64,000 nucleotides of DNA from Siphonodentalium dalli (lineage: Eukaryota > Mollusca > Scaphopoda > Gadilida > Siphonodentaliidae), in assembly GCA_032622095.1 (NCBI GenBank), contig CP136064.1, positions 256,721,863 through 256,785,862 on the forward strand. Reading direction: 5' to 3'. Under the pieces are notes generated by a model. It was not told the DNA's origin. It worked only from the letters and a program-made list of their open reading frames with translations, and made no database searches. A program made the position numbers and the translations under genes. This document shows positions 22,891 to 33,845 of this stretch, piece after piece. Position 1 is the stretch's first letter, and each line of letters opens with the position of its first letter.

Positions 22891-23282
22891 CCCTTTACCC
22901 AACATAAGGGCCCTGTGCCAATGCATTCTCTTATATATGCGAGTCGACCATAGGTCGCCTCGCATATATAAGAGAATGCATTGGCTTAACACATTAAAAA
23001 TTATAAAATTGTTAAAGAATGTAAGAAAAAATGGTAAAAAGTGTTAAAAAAAGATTTTGTTTAGGCCAATGCATTCTCTTATATATGCGAGGCGACCTAT
23101 GGTCGACTCGCATATATAAGAGAATGCATTGGCACAGGGCATAACTGTAACTATCACAATGTGGTCAAGGAGCCGGTTCCAATGATATCCATATTTGTAT
23201 GGTTCTATTGAGACAGACCGAAGATATTTTAGGCTGTTGAAGCTTTATTTGGCCGGTTTTGGCCGGTTTGTTGGGTAAAGGG
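22891..23282 (+). mobile_element. Family A MITE, copy A1 (392 bp, TTAA target)
   Basis: It starts CCCTTTACCCAACA after TTAA (22887-22890) and ends TGTTGGGTAAAGGG before TTAA (23283-23286). Inside are hairpin 1 at 22917-22985 (loop TCGACCATAGGTCGC), an AT-rich spacer with 'taaaattgttaaagaatg', and hairpin 2 at 23065-23133 (complementary loop). A unique right flank follows with 'ggagccggttccaatg' and two copies of 'ggccggtttt'. Length and TTAA fit a non-autonomous piggyBac-class element. Confidence 0.93.
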
Positions 23283-23765
23283 TTAATGGGAATTGTAAAT
23301 CACTGGGTTTTTCCAAGGATAAAGTATCTACATTGTTGTTCATTTGATGGATCCATGTATATATACACGAGTCAGTAAGGTGTTTCAGGCCTATATGTGG
23401 CTTGGCAACATTGGTAGATATAGAGGATTTCACATGAGTTTCTATTTTATACGGAATTTATCAACCGAGTTCACTAAATTCGATTTGAGCCGAGGTTTAC
23501 CGAGGCTCAAATAGAATTTAGAGGACGAGGTTGATAACTTACGCATAAAGTAGGACGAGTGTGAGATACCTTTTATCACATGATCAAATAAACCCGAAGC
23601 AACGCGAAATATTCATCGAAAACAACAATCATAAACTACAGCGATCGCAAGTTATTTGAAGAACGCCGTGACGTCATCGCACGCGCTGTTATTAAACGTG
23701 TCTATTACCGATAATTATGAAACTGCTTTTATGGCCAAATTATGTGATAAAATATAATAAAACAC
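23283..23765. other. No gene seen
   Basis: AT-rich DNA with a weak inverted pair around 23477-23520 ('gatttgagcc' and 'ggctcaaata'). No reading frame of note. Confidence 0.4.
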
Positions 23766-23879
23766 TTATTGAATTGTTTCGAGGTTGACATGAGGATTTG
23801 TCAATCCTTGGAAGTTAATATTCACTTCGGCCTGCGGTTGATAAATCCTCATGTCAACCTCGAAACCATGCAATAAATG
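23766..23879. repeat. Short inverted-repeat element
   Basis: 'gaggttgacatgaggattt' in the left arm is matched in inverse by 'aaatcctcatgtcaacctc' in the right arm. Arms of about 40 bp surround an asymmetric centre of about 35 bp. Outer bases 'cttattgaattg' and 'catgcaataaat' extend the pairing imperfectly. A MITE is likely but has no certain target duplication. Confidence 0.6.
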
Positions 23880-24722
23880 TATAATAACAAATTTTCACCA
23901 CCCTGCTTGACACGAGCAGTGTATGTCTGTTATTTCAGCACTGCGTGTAAACTTCGTTTAAAAAGTATTTATTCCATGTAATGTCATTATATATATACAG
24001 TTACAACTATAAGAAGAATCAAGATTTCATAGATCGGACCCGACAGCAAGTGTATGTGCTTATATTATTCGTTTCCGTGGATGATTTCGCCCATCCCACC
24101 ACGCGGCAGCAGCCAATATTAAAGGATGAGTCTGTGTTTGTGTTTTGTGATATCAGGTGTTGATAACGAGCACGTGGATACAAGAGATTACATTTTATCT
24201 ACCATTTCATACGAAATTCCCTGATACAATTGGCGATAACGAATTGGCGATAAAAACATTCGTATCGTTACTGCAGTTGCGATCCAAGGTGCTCGTGACG
24301 TCGTTGACTGGTTCAAAATCATGAATGAACTGACATCACATAAATCGCGTGAAAAATCAAAACGACATTCCAACGTATATTCTTGCGTACTATAAACAAA
24401 TATTTCCAAGGTTTTAACATTATTTGATTGCCTACCATCATGGGTATTATGGTATAACATATCACAGAGTAACTAATATGTTTTTGTTCAGTATTTATTA
24501 TAAGTGTAAGAGATTGTGTCCATTGAATACAATTTCCGTTAACTTGCAGGTTGTGAGAATTTAGCAAAGCGAGCTAATCGCGTGACACAGATACATTTGC
24601 AGGTTGTGAGAATTTACTCAAGAAAGCTAATCGTCGGACACAAATTCAGCAGTTTTTGGCATTTAAGAAACTCCTAAAATGTAATTTGTGCGGTGGATTC
24701 TGTCACACCAATGGTAGATAAA
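23880..24722. repeat. Two ~58-bp direct repeats in otherwise featureless DNA
   Basis: 'tgcaggttgtgagaattta' occurs at about 24545 and 24599, each followed by an 'aagc(g)agctaatcg' variant and 'gacacaga/gacacaaa'. The remainder of this stretch shows no gene. Confidence 0.55.
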
Positions 24723-24889
24723 TGTGTTATATACACAATGTGTTTGTAACGATTAATGTATCGCGACTCGGCTAGTTTCGTGGCCATATAGCGACTCGGC
24801 GACCAAGGTCGCCTCGTCGCTATATGGCCACGAAAACTAGCCTCGTCGCGATACATGAATCGATACAAATACATTGTGTATATAACACA
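24723..24889. repeat. Inverted-repeat element (167 bp)
   Basis: 'tgtgttatatacacaatg' at the left pairs with 'cattgtgtatataacaca' at the right. Towards the centre 'tcgtggccatatagcgac' pairs with 'gtcgctatatggccacga', with loop 'tcggcgaccaaggtcgcctc', itself partly self-complementary. The whole element is close to one long hairpin. Confidence 0.75.
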
Positions 24890-25249
24890 TATATATGCAT
24901 GCGTGGTGGGAAAGGCTGACGATAGGATACTGCAGTTTTCTTGTATAAACTTATAGTGTAGTCGTTGCGGTGATTTTGGAAGGTGAACCTAGAAATAATT
25001 GTTATAAAGCCAGTTTTTGTGTCATCTTGACCGGGAATGTTTGGACAATGTAACATAATGATGTCTACTAAACTTAAATTCGCTATCATTCGATAAGTAA
25101 GCTGGCAGTTTGAAAAATAAGGCTCAAATTTTGCATATTTCTAGGAAAACTAGGCATCAGCCTAGTACAGTGGAACTGTGGTGTCGGAATTATGCTGAAG
25201 TCACATTCTCACGACCAACAGTTAGAATTTAATATATAGAGGTCATGGG
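24890..25249. other. No gene seen
   Basis: AT-rich DNA; short frames only and no repeat detected. Confidence 0.4.
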
Positions 25250-25472
25250 TAGTTCGAACTATGTAACAGGGTGCTTTTATGTTAAGTATTGGTATGATAA
25301 GCTAATGTGCACCCTGATAAGTTGATCTGATGGTGCTGTTCCTGTCATTCTCAAATTAATCATTAATGTGAGAATGACAGGAACAGCACCATCAGATCAA
25401 CTTATCAGGGTGCACATTAGCTTATCATACCATTACTTAACATAAAAGCACCGTGTTACCTAGTTCGAACTA
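25250..25472. mobile_element. Near-perfect hairpin element flanked by TAGTTCGAACTA
   Basis: Two arms of about 95 bp ('gataagctaatgtgcaccct', 'gatctgatggtgctgttcct' and complements) meet at a short centre with 'attaatcattaat'. The 12-base palindrome TAGTTCGAACTA lies at both ends (25250-25261 and 25461-25472). Because it is self-complementary, it could be the outermost inverted repeat or a 12-bp target duplication. No coding frame. Confidence 0.85.
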
Positions 25473-28400
25473 TCCTGCCTGCCAAGATAGATGACTATTT
25501 TGACAGGTTGTGTGCCAACTCTGACACAGGATAGTTGGAACTGGTATGTCTAAAATTTATTATAATATGGGGACTTATGGTTGGTCATTTAAGTCCCAAC
25601 CCTTTTTCGTATATATGCTCGGTCGGGATTTTAGCCCGGCACTTCTAGTCTACTGCTCTCTCAAAAAGTATCAACTATATATATCGGTGCTGTTCAACTG
25701 GCTCGGTGTTTTTCCGAAAGTTAACTATCTCAGATTATTTCTTGAAAATAAAAATACCAAACACAACAACTCGACTACTTTGTGAAGACAACACGCGGTC
25801 ATACGTCCATATACAACGGGAAGAAGTTCTACTCTATCACAACAACAACATATCCAAAATCCGCTAAAATCCGCTTTGGGGAATTTTTTTTTACAGTCAT
25901 TTGAATACAGGGCGTTTCGTCATTATGCCACACAATTTCGTATTGCAGATAAATACAAACAGTTTATGTTAGCTCAAAAGTCACTTATGCGTGGCAAGTT
26001 CGCATGGATAATTGTCATATGATGATACGATAGCATGAGCCACCACAGTGTAAGCCATATGTTCCCCCACCAATAAGAGCGTTGAGTAAAACGCCAATGC
26101 ATGCGTGCGCACCATATGGGTGGCACTGTGTAGGAACTGTTAATTCGGAAGTCGTTCTATCGCCGGTTTGTGATGGATCTTGACTGATTTGTGACGGTTC
26201 TTTATGATCGAAATTATACATTTTCCCGAGATTTGACAGTTAAAACGTTGAGCTATCTAGCTGATAATTCGATTATTTGTCCATTCCCCTCATAATCCGT
26301 GGCCCCATTGGGCAAATTTCATTGTGCGAGTCATAACAACGACGAAAACCGGGAATTTTGATATCTGTTTGGGTTCTCTCCTGATCGAATCGGTTCTCTC
26401 CCCATTTCATCGGATCTATACGGATAATACTATGGCTAATATTTGGCAGGATGCATGGTTCAAACTGACCATGTATAGGTGCTAGAATTTGTTATTTCTT
26501 GATCGCACTTGTTCTGCTGTCCACGACAATCTGACCGGCAATCACTCAGGGTTTGCTCTAACTTTTAAGCGTCTATATAGACAGTGAAGCCATGCCCACT
26601 CAGAGTCATGTTATGAGATACCTGATTACAACCGATCACGCAATTAATTAAATAATTTTGTCATACTAGTAAAGGCTATCTTTTGTAATAATAAATTAAT
26701 TAAAATTGGATGAAGTGAAATCAAAAAGTATTTGATCACCAGTCATGCTTTGACTTACTAGTATAGTCGCCCCGAACATGCGAGATCACACTCGGTGCAA
26801 CTGGTCTTGGCCATGAGTAGTCACGCTTCCTCGGGGATATTCCGGAATGTAAATACCGGTACTAATATTACACCTTTAAAAGTGACTCAATCAACCATGG
26901 AAGTTTTACAAAGTCATGTGACCATTGGTCAAAAGAGTACAAGTGAAGTCGGGCCCATATAACGATGGCACAATAAGAAGACGACCCGACGCGAAGTCGA
27001 CCTGAAAGAAGTCGGCCCCGATGATTAGATAGGAATTGAATATTATTCATATTATTTTTAATGAGCGCGGTGGACAATTACACTTTAAACGAACATGTTA
27101 TTAACGACCCCGCTCGGCGCGCTTGTGCGCCCGAGCTCGGGTCGTGTATAGGTAACAGGCGGGCGTGCGTATTTGTGACGTCACACATAAATTACAGTAT
27201 ACCGTGAAGGAGAAATTTTTATTCACACTTCCGGCAGTGGTTTCACAAAATCGCGGAATCAGATATGAAACGAATTTTCTACTTCACAACTTCTGATATG
27301 TGGCAATGGACAACTTATGTATTTATTTATTTATAAACAGTAAGTTGTTATGAATATGTCCTACATAGGTTCATATTAGATCAGTTTCATTTGTTAACAA
27401 AATGAAGGCAGTTACGGCGTAATGACGTCAAAGCGTCATTTGTCTCTGCGGGCTAGAATCCAGACATGGCTGAACGTGTCATGTCGTCTTCGCGGACAAC
27501 TGATGTCACCTCACTATTGATCAGCCATATATTGATTGATGTATTGATTGATCGTTTAATCCGTGCTCATACACACGTAATCTGAGTTAATTATAATATC
27601 ACATCAAGTTTTACATGTAAATGCAGCGAAGTGTTGATTTTTTCTGAAGTCAGCAGCCAATACGATGTTTATGTTTACTACTTCCCACTTCATATCGGTG
27701 TTCATTTATATTAAAGGTTTAACTATATAATAATGATTATGTAAAGCACCCGTATTCAATAACAATAGAATTCTTACTATTATGACGGGGTCGTTCTATA
27801 TGCCTTGCATATTATCATATTACAATGTATGTATGTAGATAAGTGGAGATTTTCTTCAATCATTGTTCTAAAATCAAACTAAGAGAACAATTTCAACATA
27901 TCGTTGGTGTGAAATTTCCAACTAATCTAGTGCAAGGTATGAAATTTGTAACAGTTGAAAAATTTGACCAAAGTTGGGAGCAGATACCAATTAAGAACCC
28001 CCTCCCTGTACATGCCCCTCCCCGCCCATCACCATATCACACAGGCCACGTCATAACCCATCAATGATTCCGTTGAACGTGATTTCATAAGATATTTCCA
28101 TGTCTGGGCGACATACATGTGTAAATGTCTCTTAGTTGGGACTTTCGAGGAGGAAATATGTTTGTGCTTGCATCGAAACATTGTCCCACCTGGATCTTTC
28201 AACAATGGCACTGTATTAATTAAATGAATATAACATCTCATAATCTCCTGAGAGTAGATTTCTATTACCATTGGTCATTTATATAGGCGGGCATGATTAT
28301 GATATTATACCCCTCGGGACTTTCAATATTTGGTTTCTGCCAATCTAAAGTCACCTAATCTCCTGTATTGGGTATTTATTGTATTATATCTAAATATACC

Positions 28401-28998
28401 TTTTGTGTTATGTAAATGGCATATAAGCTACAGTCACTATCTGGTTTAAAATGTCAGATACACAAAACGATATTCGGACCAAAGTGCAGAAATCGTTCGA
28501 ATAAATCTCATGTATAGAACCGTCACAGCCATGATTGGCTTGAAATAGAACCATGACACGTACACGCGTTGAATACAAGGCTACTGTTCCAAATTCTCAA
28601 CCCCTACCGTAATATTTATTCAGCTATTTTACAGAAGAATAACTCGGTTATATTTTACACTCAGTGTTCGCCTTTAGAATGCGTTTCATATGGTATACGC
28701 CACCAAAACACAAAGGAAATGCGATTACGTGGCTTGATTTTCAGTGAAAACATGTTGATATTTACGCGTTAACTCGCTCATTCCGAGTTAATTGTTATCT
28801 AGAGTTCTGGTTTCGATAACACGGCAAGTCTGCAGCCTCTGTTCATTCAGGAAAGTATAATAAATTCAATAGATCTGTAATTATGCGTGATTTTGTCCGG
28901 AAAATGATTATTTTTTACTCATAAGCAAACCGTAACAAATAAGTCAAGAACATCACAATACCGGCGATAGAATGACTTCCGATGTAACAGTTCCTACA
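25473..28998. other. No gene identified (3.5 kb)
   Basis: Short open frames exist (for example plus 25546-25785, minus 26868-27077, plus 27843-28067), but none has recognisable motifs or good splice context. 'taggaactgtta...cttctatcgccggt'-type sequence near 26135-26170 recurs in inverse at about 28958-28995, so one old dispersed repeat is present. A GC-rich patch at 27107-27146 ('cgaccccgctcgg...gagctcgggtcg') is self-complementary. Confidence 0.35.
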
Positions 28999-29085
28999 TA
29001 GTGATGGGTGGGTTCCTTGACTCGAATCAAATATAATTTACCCCCGAAGCCAAAAAAATAGTAATTTGGGAGCGTTAATTCGGAT
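28999..29085. repeat. Dispersed repeat, copy of 19397-19475
   Basis: 'gatgggtgggttccttgact' and 'agtaatttgggagcgt' match the right part of the element upstream of the HtrL exon. The other end of an element is not visible here. Confidence 0.65.
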
Positions 29086-29404
29086 TATGCATCTTTATCA
29101 AAACTTGACGCTAAACATTGGAGACGCATGCACAGGAACGATACATTTGATTCATGTGTAAGTTTTCTAGTTGAGTTCCAGGGTGAGTGGTTGTACATGC
29201 AGTGGAGTGATAAATTAACCCTCTGTACGGTTTTTCCTCCACCCATAAATTTGACAGTGTCGTGATATGGACTGGCAGGACAATAAACCCCAATATAAAA
29301 CCAGACCATGCCATGGCATAAACTTCATGTAGGTATGCTAGTTTACTACACGCAATAGAATAAGGCGACAACGTTAGTACAATCACAAGCGACAGATTAG
29401 CCTT
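29085..29404 (-). other. Possible exon with a membrane segment
   Basis: A minus-strand frame preceded by 'gagtattttatag' (acceptor-like) reads NLSLVIVLTLSPYSIACSKL, then LHEVYAMAWSGFILGFIVLP, a hydrophobic stretch long enough to cross a membrane, and stops at 29085. The last 40 residues are polar and unremarkable. I cannot assign a family. It could be the final exon of a four-transmembrane or receptor-type protein, or chance. Confidence 0.25.
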
Positions 29405-29430
29405 TACCTATAAAATACTCATATCTTAAA

Positions 29431-29590
29431 GATGGATTATCTCTTTAAATAACAAATTTATAATAGTTGCGTGGGTATAACATAATAAAAATGAACTGAA
29501 GACCCCTGTCCGGAAAGGCTTCTATCAATTAATATTGATTTTATTTCGAAATATTATATTGGGACCGTTTATTTGTCTATTTTAGAACAG
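29431..29590. repeat. Left inverted repeat of an older element surrounding the LINE
   Basis: 'ggattatctctttaaa', 'cctgtccggaaaggcttcta' and 'attttatttcgaaatatt' recur in inverse at about 33540-33680 ('caaagagataatcc', 'cttctatcga'-complement, 'ggacagg'). The two copies face each other across the inverted LINE at 29735-33442. The LINE therefore probably inserted inside a MITE-like element with arms of about 160 bp. Confidence 0.6.
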
Positions 29591-29734
29591 ACCATTCGAG
29601 TGATACCATATAGCGATAGAGAGCATTATGCTGTCCCTACGTACCGAACCTCAAATGTTCCAGATTGATTGGTTGTATTGTTTTATTCCATAGTTATAAG
29701 CGATAATGAGTATACCTTATTATACCTTATGCTG

Positions 29735-31545
29735 TTAGTGGACGCTGGCTTGTGCCTCTATGTCCACGTCTTCTATGTCTGGTTCCCCGAATTCACCAAA
29801 TTCAGCCCCTATATTTTTGAGTCTATCCAACGCCCGACTCGTCTGAGAACTTGTCAACCCTAATTTGGCTTAGAAATCAAGTCTCACCTCCTGTTCTTTC
29901 CAATAATCGTCGAGTCGATTTTTGAAATGGTTTAATGTATCGGCGTTGACTACCTCTTCTGCTAGTTGGTTCCAGGGCTCCACAACTCTCTGACTAAAAG
30001 TATGTTTTCTTGTGTCTCTTGTTGCCCCTTCTAGAAACAGCTTGAAATTGTGGCCTCTGGTTTTGGATTCGGGGTTCCGTGTCAGTATATTTGCTACTTC
30101 CGGGTCGTATGTATTGAATATTTGTAGAATTCTATCATATCTCCTCTATGTCGTCTGTAGTGCAGGGTGGGAATCTTTAGTTTTTTCAAATCTGTCTTCG
30201 TATGGTAAATGTTTTAAAGTAGGAACTAGTTTTGTTGCTCTGCGTTGGACTTTCTCAAGTTGGGTGATGTGTTTGATCAAATATGGTTTCCATGCCGGCT
30301 GAGAGTACTCTAATCTTGGTCGAACCAACCCTTTATACAACTTTGTCATCATGCCTTCATCTAGATGTGTAAACGATCTTCTAATCATCCCCATCACTGA
30401 TTGAGCGCTCTGTGCTTTTTTCATTTATATGTTGTTCGAAATTCAAGTTTTTATCTGTGGTGATGCCTATATCTTTCTCGCTGTCGACCTGCTTCAGTGT
30501 AAAGGTTGTTCCATCAAGTCCTTTCAATGTATAATTTGGGGTATATCCTTCTTTTCCAATGTTCATCATTACACATTTCTCAGGATGAAAACGAAGAAGC
30601 CATTTATCAGACCATTTTTGTAGTTCATTTAGATCTTGTTGCAGAATTTCCACGTCATCTGGTGTTGTTATCTCTCTGAATATGTTGGTATCGTCAGCGT
30701 ACATCATGACATCAGACTTTGTTGATCTTGGTAAGTCATTTATATAGATGACAAATAGGAGGGGTCCAAGTACGCTTCCTGTGGAATCCCACTGATGACA
30801 TCATAGAATTTCGATTTCTCCCCATTAACAACTGCTCTTTTTCTTCTTCATCTGAGAAAATATTTAATCCACCCTAATATGTTACCTTTGATCCGTATGC
30901 TTCTGTTTTGCCTATCAGTCGACGATGTGGCACAGAGTCAAACGCCTTCATGAAGTCCATGTATATTACATGTGTTGGTTGATTATTTTCTATTGACTTT
31001 GTCCATCCTTCAAGTGTATTTAGTAACTGTAATGTCGTTGAGCGTCCTTTTATGTATCCGAATTGATTTTTGCTGAATAATTTATTATTCCTCATATGGT
31101 CCATGATCCTGTCTCTTATAACTGATTCTAATACTTTGCAGACTACGCTGGTGAGGCTGAGTGTTAGCTTTAGTGGCTCCTCCTTTTTTATATATTGCTG
31201 ATATGTTTGCATCCTTCCATTCGTTTGGTAATTGTCCCAGTCTGAGGCTGTTATTATATATTATTGCTAATGGCTTGCTTAATTCGTGAGATAATTCATT
31301 CAATATTCTCGGATGCATCCCACCTGGTCCTAGAGATTTGTTTCGATTTAGCTTCGATAGTCTGATCTGAATTCCTTCTGCTAACACTTCCAGATCTTCT
31401 ATTTCATGTTCTATTGTCAGGTCTTCAAGTTGTGGAATCTTTCCTTGTGGCTCGTTTGTGAAGACGCTAGAAAAGAATTCTGCTAGTACATCCGCTTTCT
31501 CTGCATCTGTTGTTGTTATGCTAAATGTTTTAAGGATCTCTGCAG
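29735..31545 (-). pseudogene. LINE reverse transcriptase, 3' half, decayed
   Basis: On the minus strand from 31545: linker and RT start (DAEKADVLAEFFSSVFTNEP), then NRNKSLGPGGMHPRILNELS and GQLPNEWKDANISAIYKKGG. After a frameshift come GRSTTLQLLNTLEGWTKSIE and the motif A region YMDFMKAFDSVPHRRL. After another shift, MMYADDTNIFREITTPDD carries the catalytic YADD (30690-30707). The thumb and C-terminus follow, including RPRLEYSQPAWKPYL and HNFKLFLEGATRDTRKHTFS (about 29980-30060). At least three frameshifts make it non-functional. The endonuclease half of what appears to be the same element lies next to it in opposite orientation. Confidence 0.88.
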
Positions 31546-31548
31546 AAA

Positions 31549-31879
31549 TATTGACGTAGAAGACCCACAAGAAATAAAAATGATACAGTTGGTGAGGTTG
31601 GGAAAGAAGACAGATGACCAAGACAGACCACGTCCCTTGAGAATAACATTTGAAGATGAATCTGCAAATGATAAAATACTGAGAACTGGGCCAAAGTTGA
31701 AAGAAAAGGGATTAAAAATCACCTTTGCAAATGATTTATCAAAGAAGGACAGAGAAGACAGGAAGAAATTAATAGATGAAGCAAAGAAGAAGACGAAAGA
31801 ATCAGATGGGGAGTGGTTATATCAGGTTCGGGGCCCTCCATGGACTCTGAAGAAAGTAAATAAAAAAGAAGCGAGGTAG
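31549..31879 (+). pseudogene. LINE ORF1 C-terminal region
   Basis: The frame reads IKMIQLVRLGKKTDDQDRPR and then RPLRITFEDESANDKILRTG, ending in a lysine-rich segment (LSKKDREDRKKLIDEAKKK) and a stop at 31877-31879. The 'R-P-R-P-L' box with a basic tail resembles the C-terminal part of nucleic-acid-binding ORF1 proteins of LINEs. It is 5'-truncated at the junction with the inverted RT half. ORF2 endonuclease follows about 60 bp downstream. Confidence 0.65.
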
Positions 31880-33442
31880 GCCTCAAAAAGAGGAAATTTG
31901 TAAATACGTTAGATGCACCAAATGCACCAAAACATTTGCACAAGGTGGAGGGACTAGACATTTTATCCCTAAATGCAGATAGTCTGTCAAACAAAATGAA
32001 TGAGCTCAGACACTTAGTTGAAGAAGAGAAGTATGACATAATCTGCATCACAGAGGTTAACCCTTTACCCAACAGAAGGGCCCTGTGCCAATGCATTCTC
32101 TTATATATGCGAGTCGACCATAGGTCGCCTCGCATATATAAGAGAATGCATTGGCTTAACACATTAAAAATTATAAAATTGTTAAAGAATGTAAGAAAAA
32201 ATGGTAAAAAGTGTTAAAAAAAAGATTTTGTTTAGGCCAATGCATTCTCTTATATATGCGATGCGACCTATGGTCGACTCGCATATATAAGAGAATGCAT
32301 TGGCACAGGGCATAACTGTAACTATCACAATGTGGTCAAGGAGCCGGTTCCAATTATATCCATATTTGTATGGTTCTATTGAGACAGACCGAATATATTT
32401 TAGGCTGTTGAAGCTTTATTTGGCCGGTTTTGGCCGGTTTGTTGGGAAAAGGGTTAAGTCGAAGAAAAGTAAGGACATCCTACCTGCGTTATATACCTTA
32501 GACGGTTACATCATGATCCACAAGAACTTAACCAGTAACAAAGGAAGAGGAGTCTTGATGTATGTGAAGGCGAATATCTCTGCAGAAGAGCAAATTATAA
32601 ACGAAGAACTGAGTGAAGCTGTACGGATAACAGTTAAACTAGAAAAAGGGACAAAATGCTGATATGAGTTGTATATAGCAGTCCTAACACAAGTACAGAA
32701 GAAAATGATGACAAAATAAACAAAACAATAAAGGAAATATGCAGAAATCGGGATTATTCACACATTCTCCTCGTGGGAGATTTTAACCATCCATCCATTG
32801 ATTGGAAAGTTCAGACAGCTAAAAACAAGAAAGGAGAAGATTTCATCAATACTGTAAATGAAAGCTTCTTAACGCAACACATCCTAGAGCCAACAAGAGG
32901 AAGATTAGGATAGAGGGCAAGTACACTAGATCTGGTACTGACAAATGAAGAAAATATGATTACCAACATAAAGATTTGCAGCCCACTAGGAAAGAGTGAC
33001 CACTCCATGATTGACTTCAACTTCAAGCAAGTGATACACACAAATAAATAACTTAAAGAAAAAAGTCTACTCGGCTGGAAACTAAACACAGATGAAGAAA
33101 GATCTTGACATTGTCTGGAACAATTTTTTAGAGGACTGCAAAGTTGAAAGAAATATACCAGAGAGAACAAAATCAACAAAATCTAAAAACAGAATGCCAC
33201 TTGACAAAAAAAACCAGGGAGCTTGTGAAGAAGAAACATAGAATGTGTACAAGATACATGGAAAACAGAACAGAAGAGAATTATAAAAAGTACACTCGCC
33301 TGAGAAATCAAGTAAGGACAGCAACAAGACAGAAACAGATAGTACACGTGAAAGACATTGCCGACAAGGCGAAAACTAACCCCAAAAAAATCTGGGACTA
33401 CATAGCGAGACGCTCAAAAACAAGAAATGGTGTGGGAGTATA
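31880..33442 (+). pseudogene. LINE endonuclease domain, interrupted by MITE A2
   Basis: Upstream of the MITE the frame reads GLDILSLNADSLSNKMNELR and YDIICITEV, the N-terminus of the apurinic-type endonuclease (N near the start, catalytic E in the ITE box). Downstream it continues KSKKSKDILPALYTLDGYIM, GRGVLMYVKAN, then in a shifted frame LLVGDFNHPSIDW (G-D-F-N box), STLDLVLTNEEN and KSDHSMIDFNF (S-D-H box). The linker ends with KIWDYIARRSKTRNG at about 33430. Frameshifts and stops make it non-functional. Removing 32057-32453 joins GAG-GTT to AAG in frame. Confidence 0.88.
32061..32453 (+). mobile_element. Family A MITE, copy A2 (in LINE endonuclease, TTAA target)
   Basis: CCCTTTACCCAACA at 32061 and 'tgttgggaaaaggg' ending at 32453 lie between TTAA 32057-32060 and TTAA 32454-32457. 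Both 69-bp hairpins and the AT spacer are present. The LINE frame before and after matches if the element and one TTAA are removed, which fixes the ends and the 4-bp target. Confidence 0.97.
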
Positions 33443-33499
33443 ATTAATGTTTATTTGTGACAAAATTACACCATAAAATTTCTGGTCTCTGTTAACAGT

Positions 33500-33685
33500 A
33501 ACCACTATTGTTCGTTGCTAAACAACCACACCTTTTCTTTTAGACCATAAAATATTCGAAATAAAATGAATATTAATCGATAGAAGCATTTCCGGACAGG
33601 AATATTCGATTCAGGTCTAATATTTTATACCCCGGTAACTATATAATACATGTTTACAAAGAGATAATCCACATTTAAAAGTGTT
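33500..33685. repeat. Right inverted repeat matching 29431-29590
   Basis: Inverse counterpart of the left repeat, with 'ttttagaccataaaatattc', 'cttctatcga'-type sequence in complement, 'tccggacagg' and 'caaagagataatcc'. The inner limit is diffuse. Confidence 0.6.
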
Positions 33686-33845
33686 GAACTTTTTTAACTG
33701 AACATTTCCCGGCAAAGAAAATGTATAATTATTCTCTTGTAGTGTCTGTCGTCCGCTTTATTTCCTGAACACCCCTTGAAATGAATAATAGATCATTCCT
33801 ATTATTACTTTCATAACTGGGTGGGAGCGTTACCTAGACTCAATG
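33686..33845. mobile_element. Decayed family C MITE relative
   Basis: 'ctgaacatttcccgg', 'tgtctgtcgtccgcttta' and 'aatagatcattcctattatt' resemble the family C copy at 45817-46073 and the scraps at 37245-37420 and 63405-63575. Ends are not identifiable here. Confidence 0.5.

Noticed and set aside
22917-23133. CRISPR-like array: short palindromic repeats separated by spacers
   Set aside because: The hairpins are paired in inverse orientation inside transposon ends, the spacer is the same in all copies, the genome is eukaryotic and no cas genes are present.
30012-30302. Plus-strand open frame of 96 codons, and 30429-30623
   Set aside because: Antisense shadows of the minus-strand LINE polymerase fragments at 29735-31545.
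31936-32217. Open frame running from the LINE into 'QCILLYMR'-type sequence; repeats of it at 37563, 36001 and elsewhere
   Set aside because: The recurring peptide is the hairpin of the MITEs read in frame. It appears wherever a hairpin occurs, on either strand, and is not a conserved protein.
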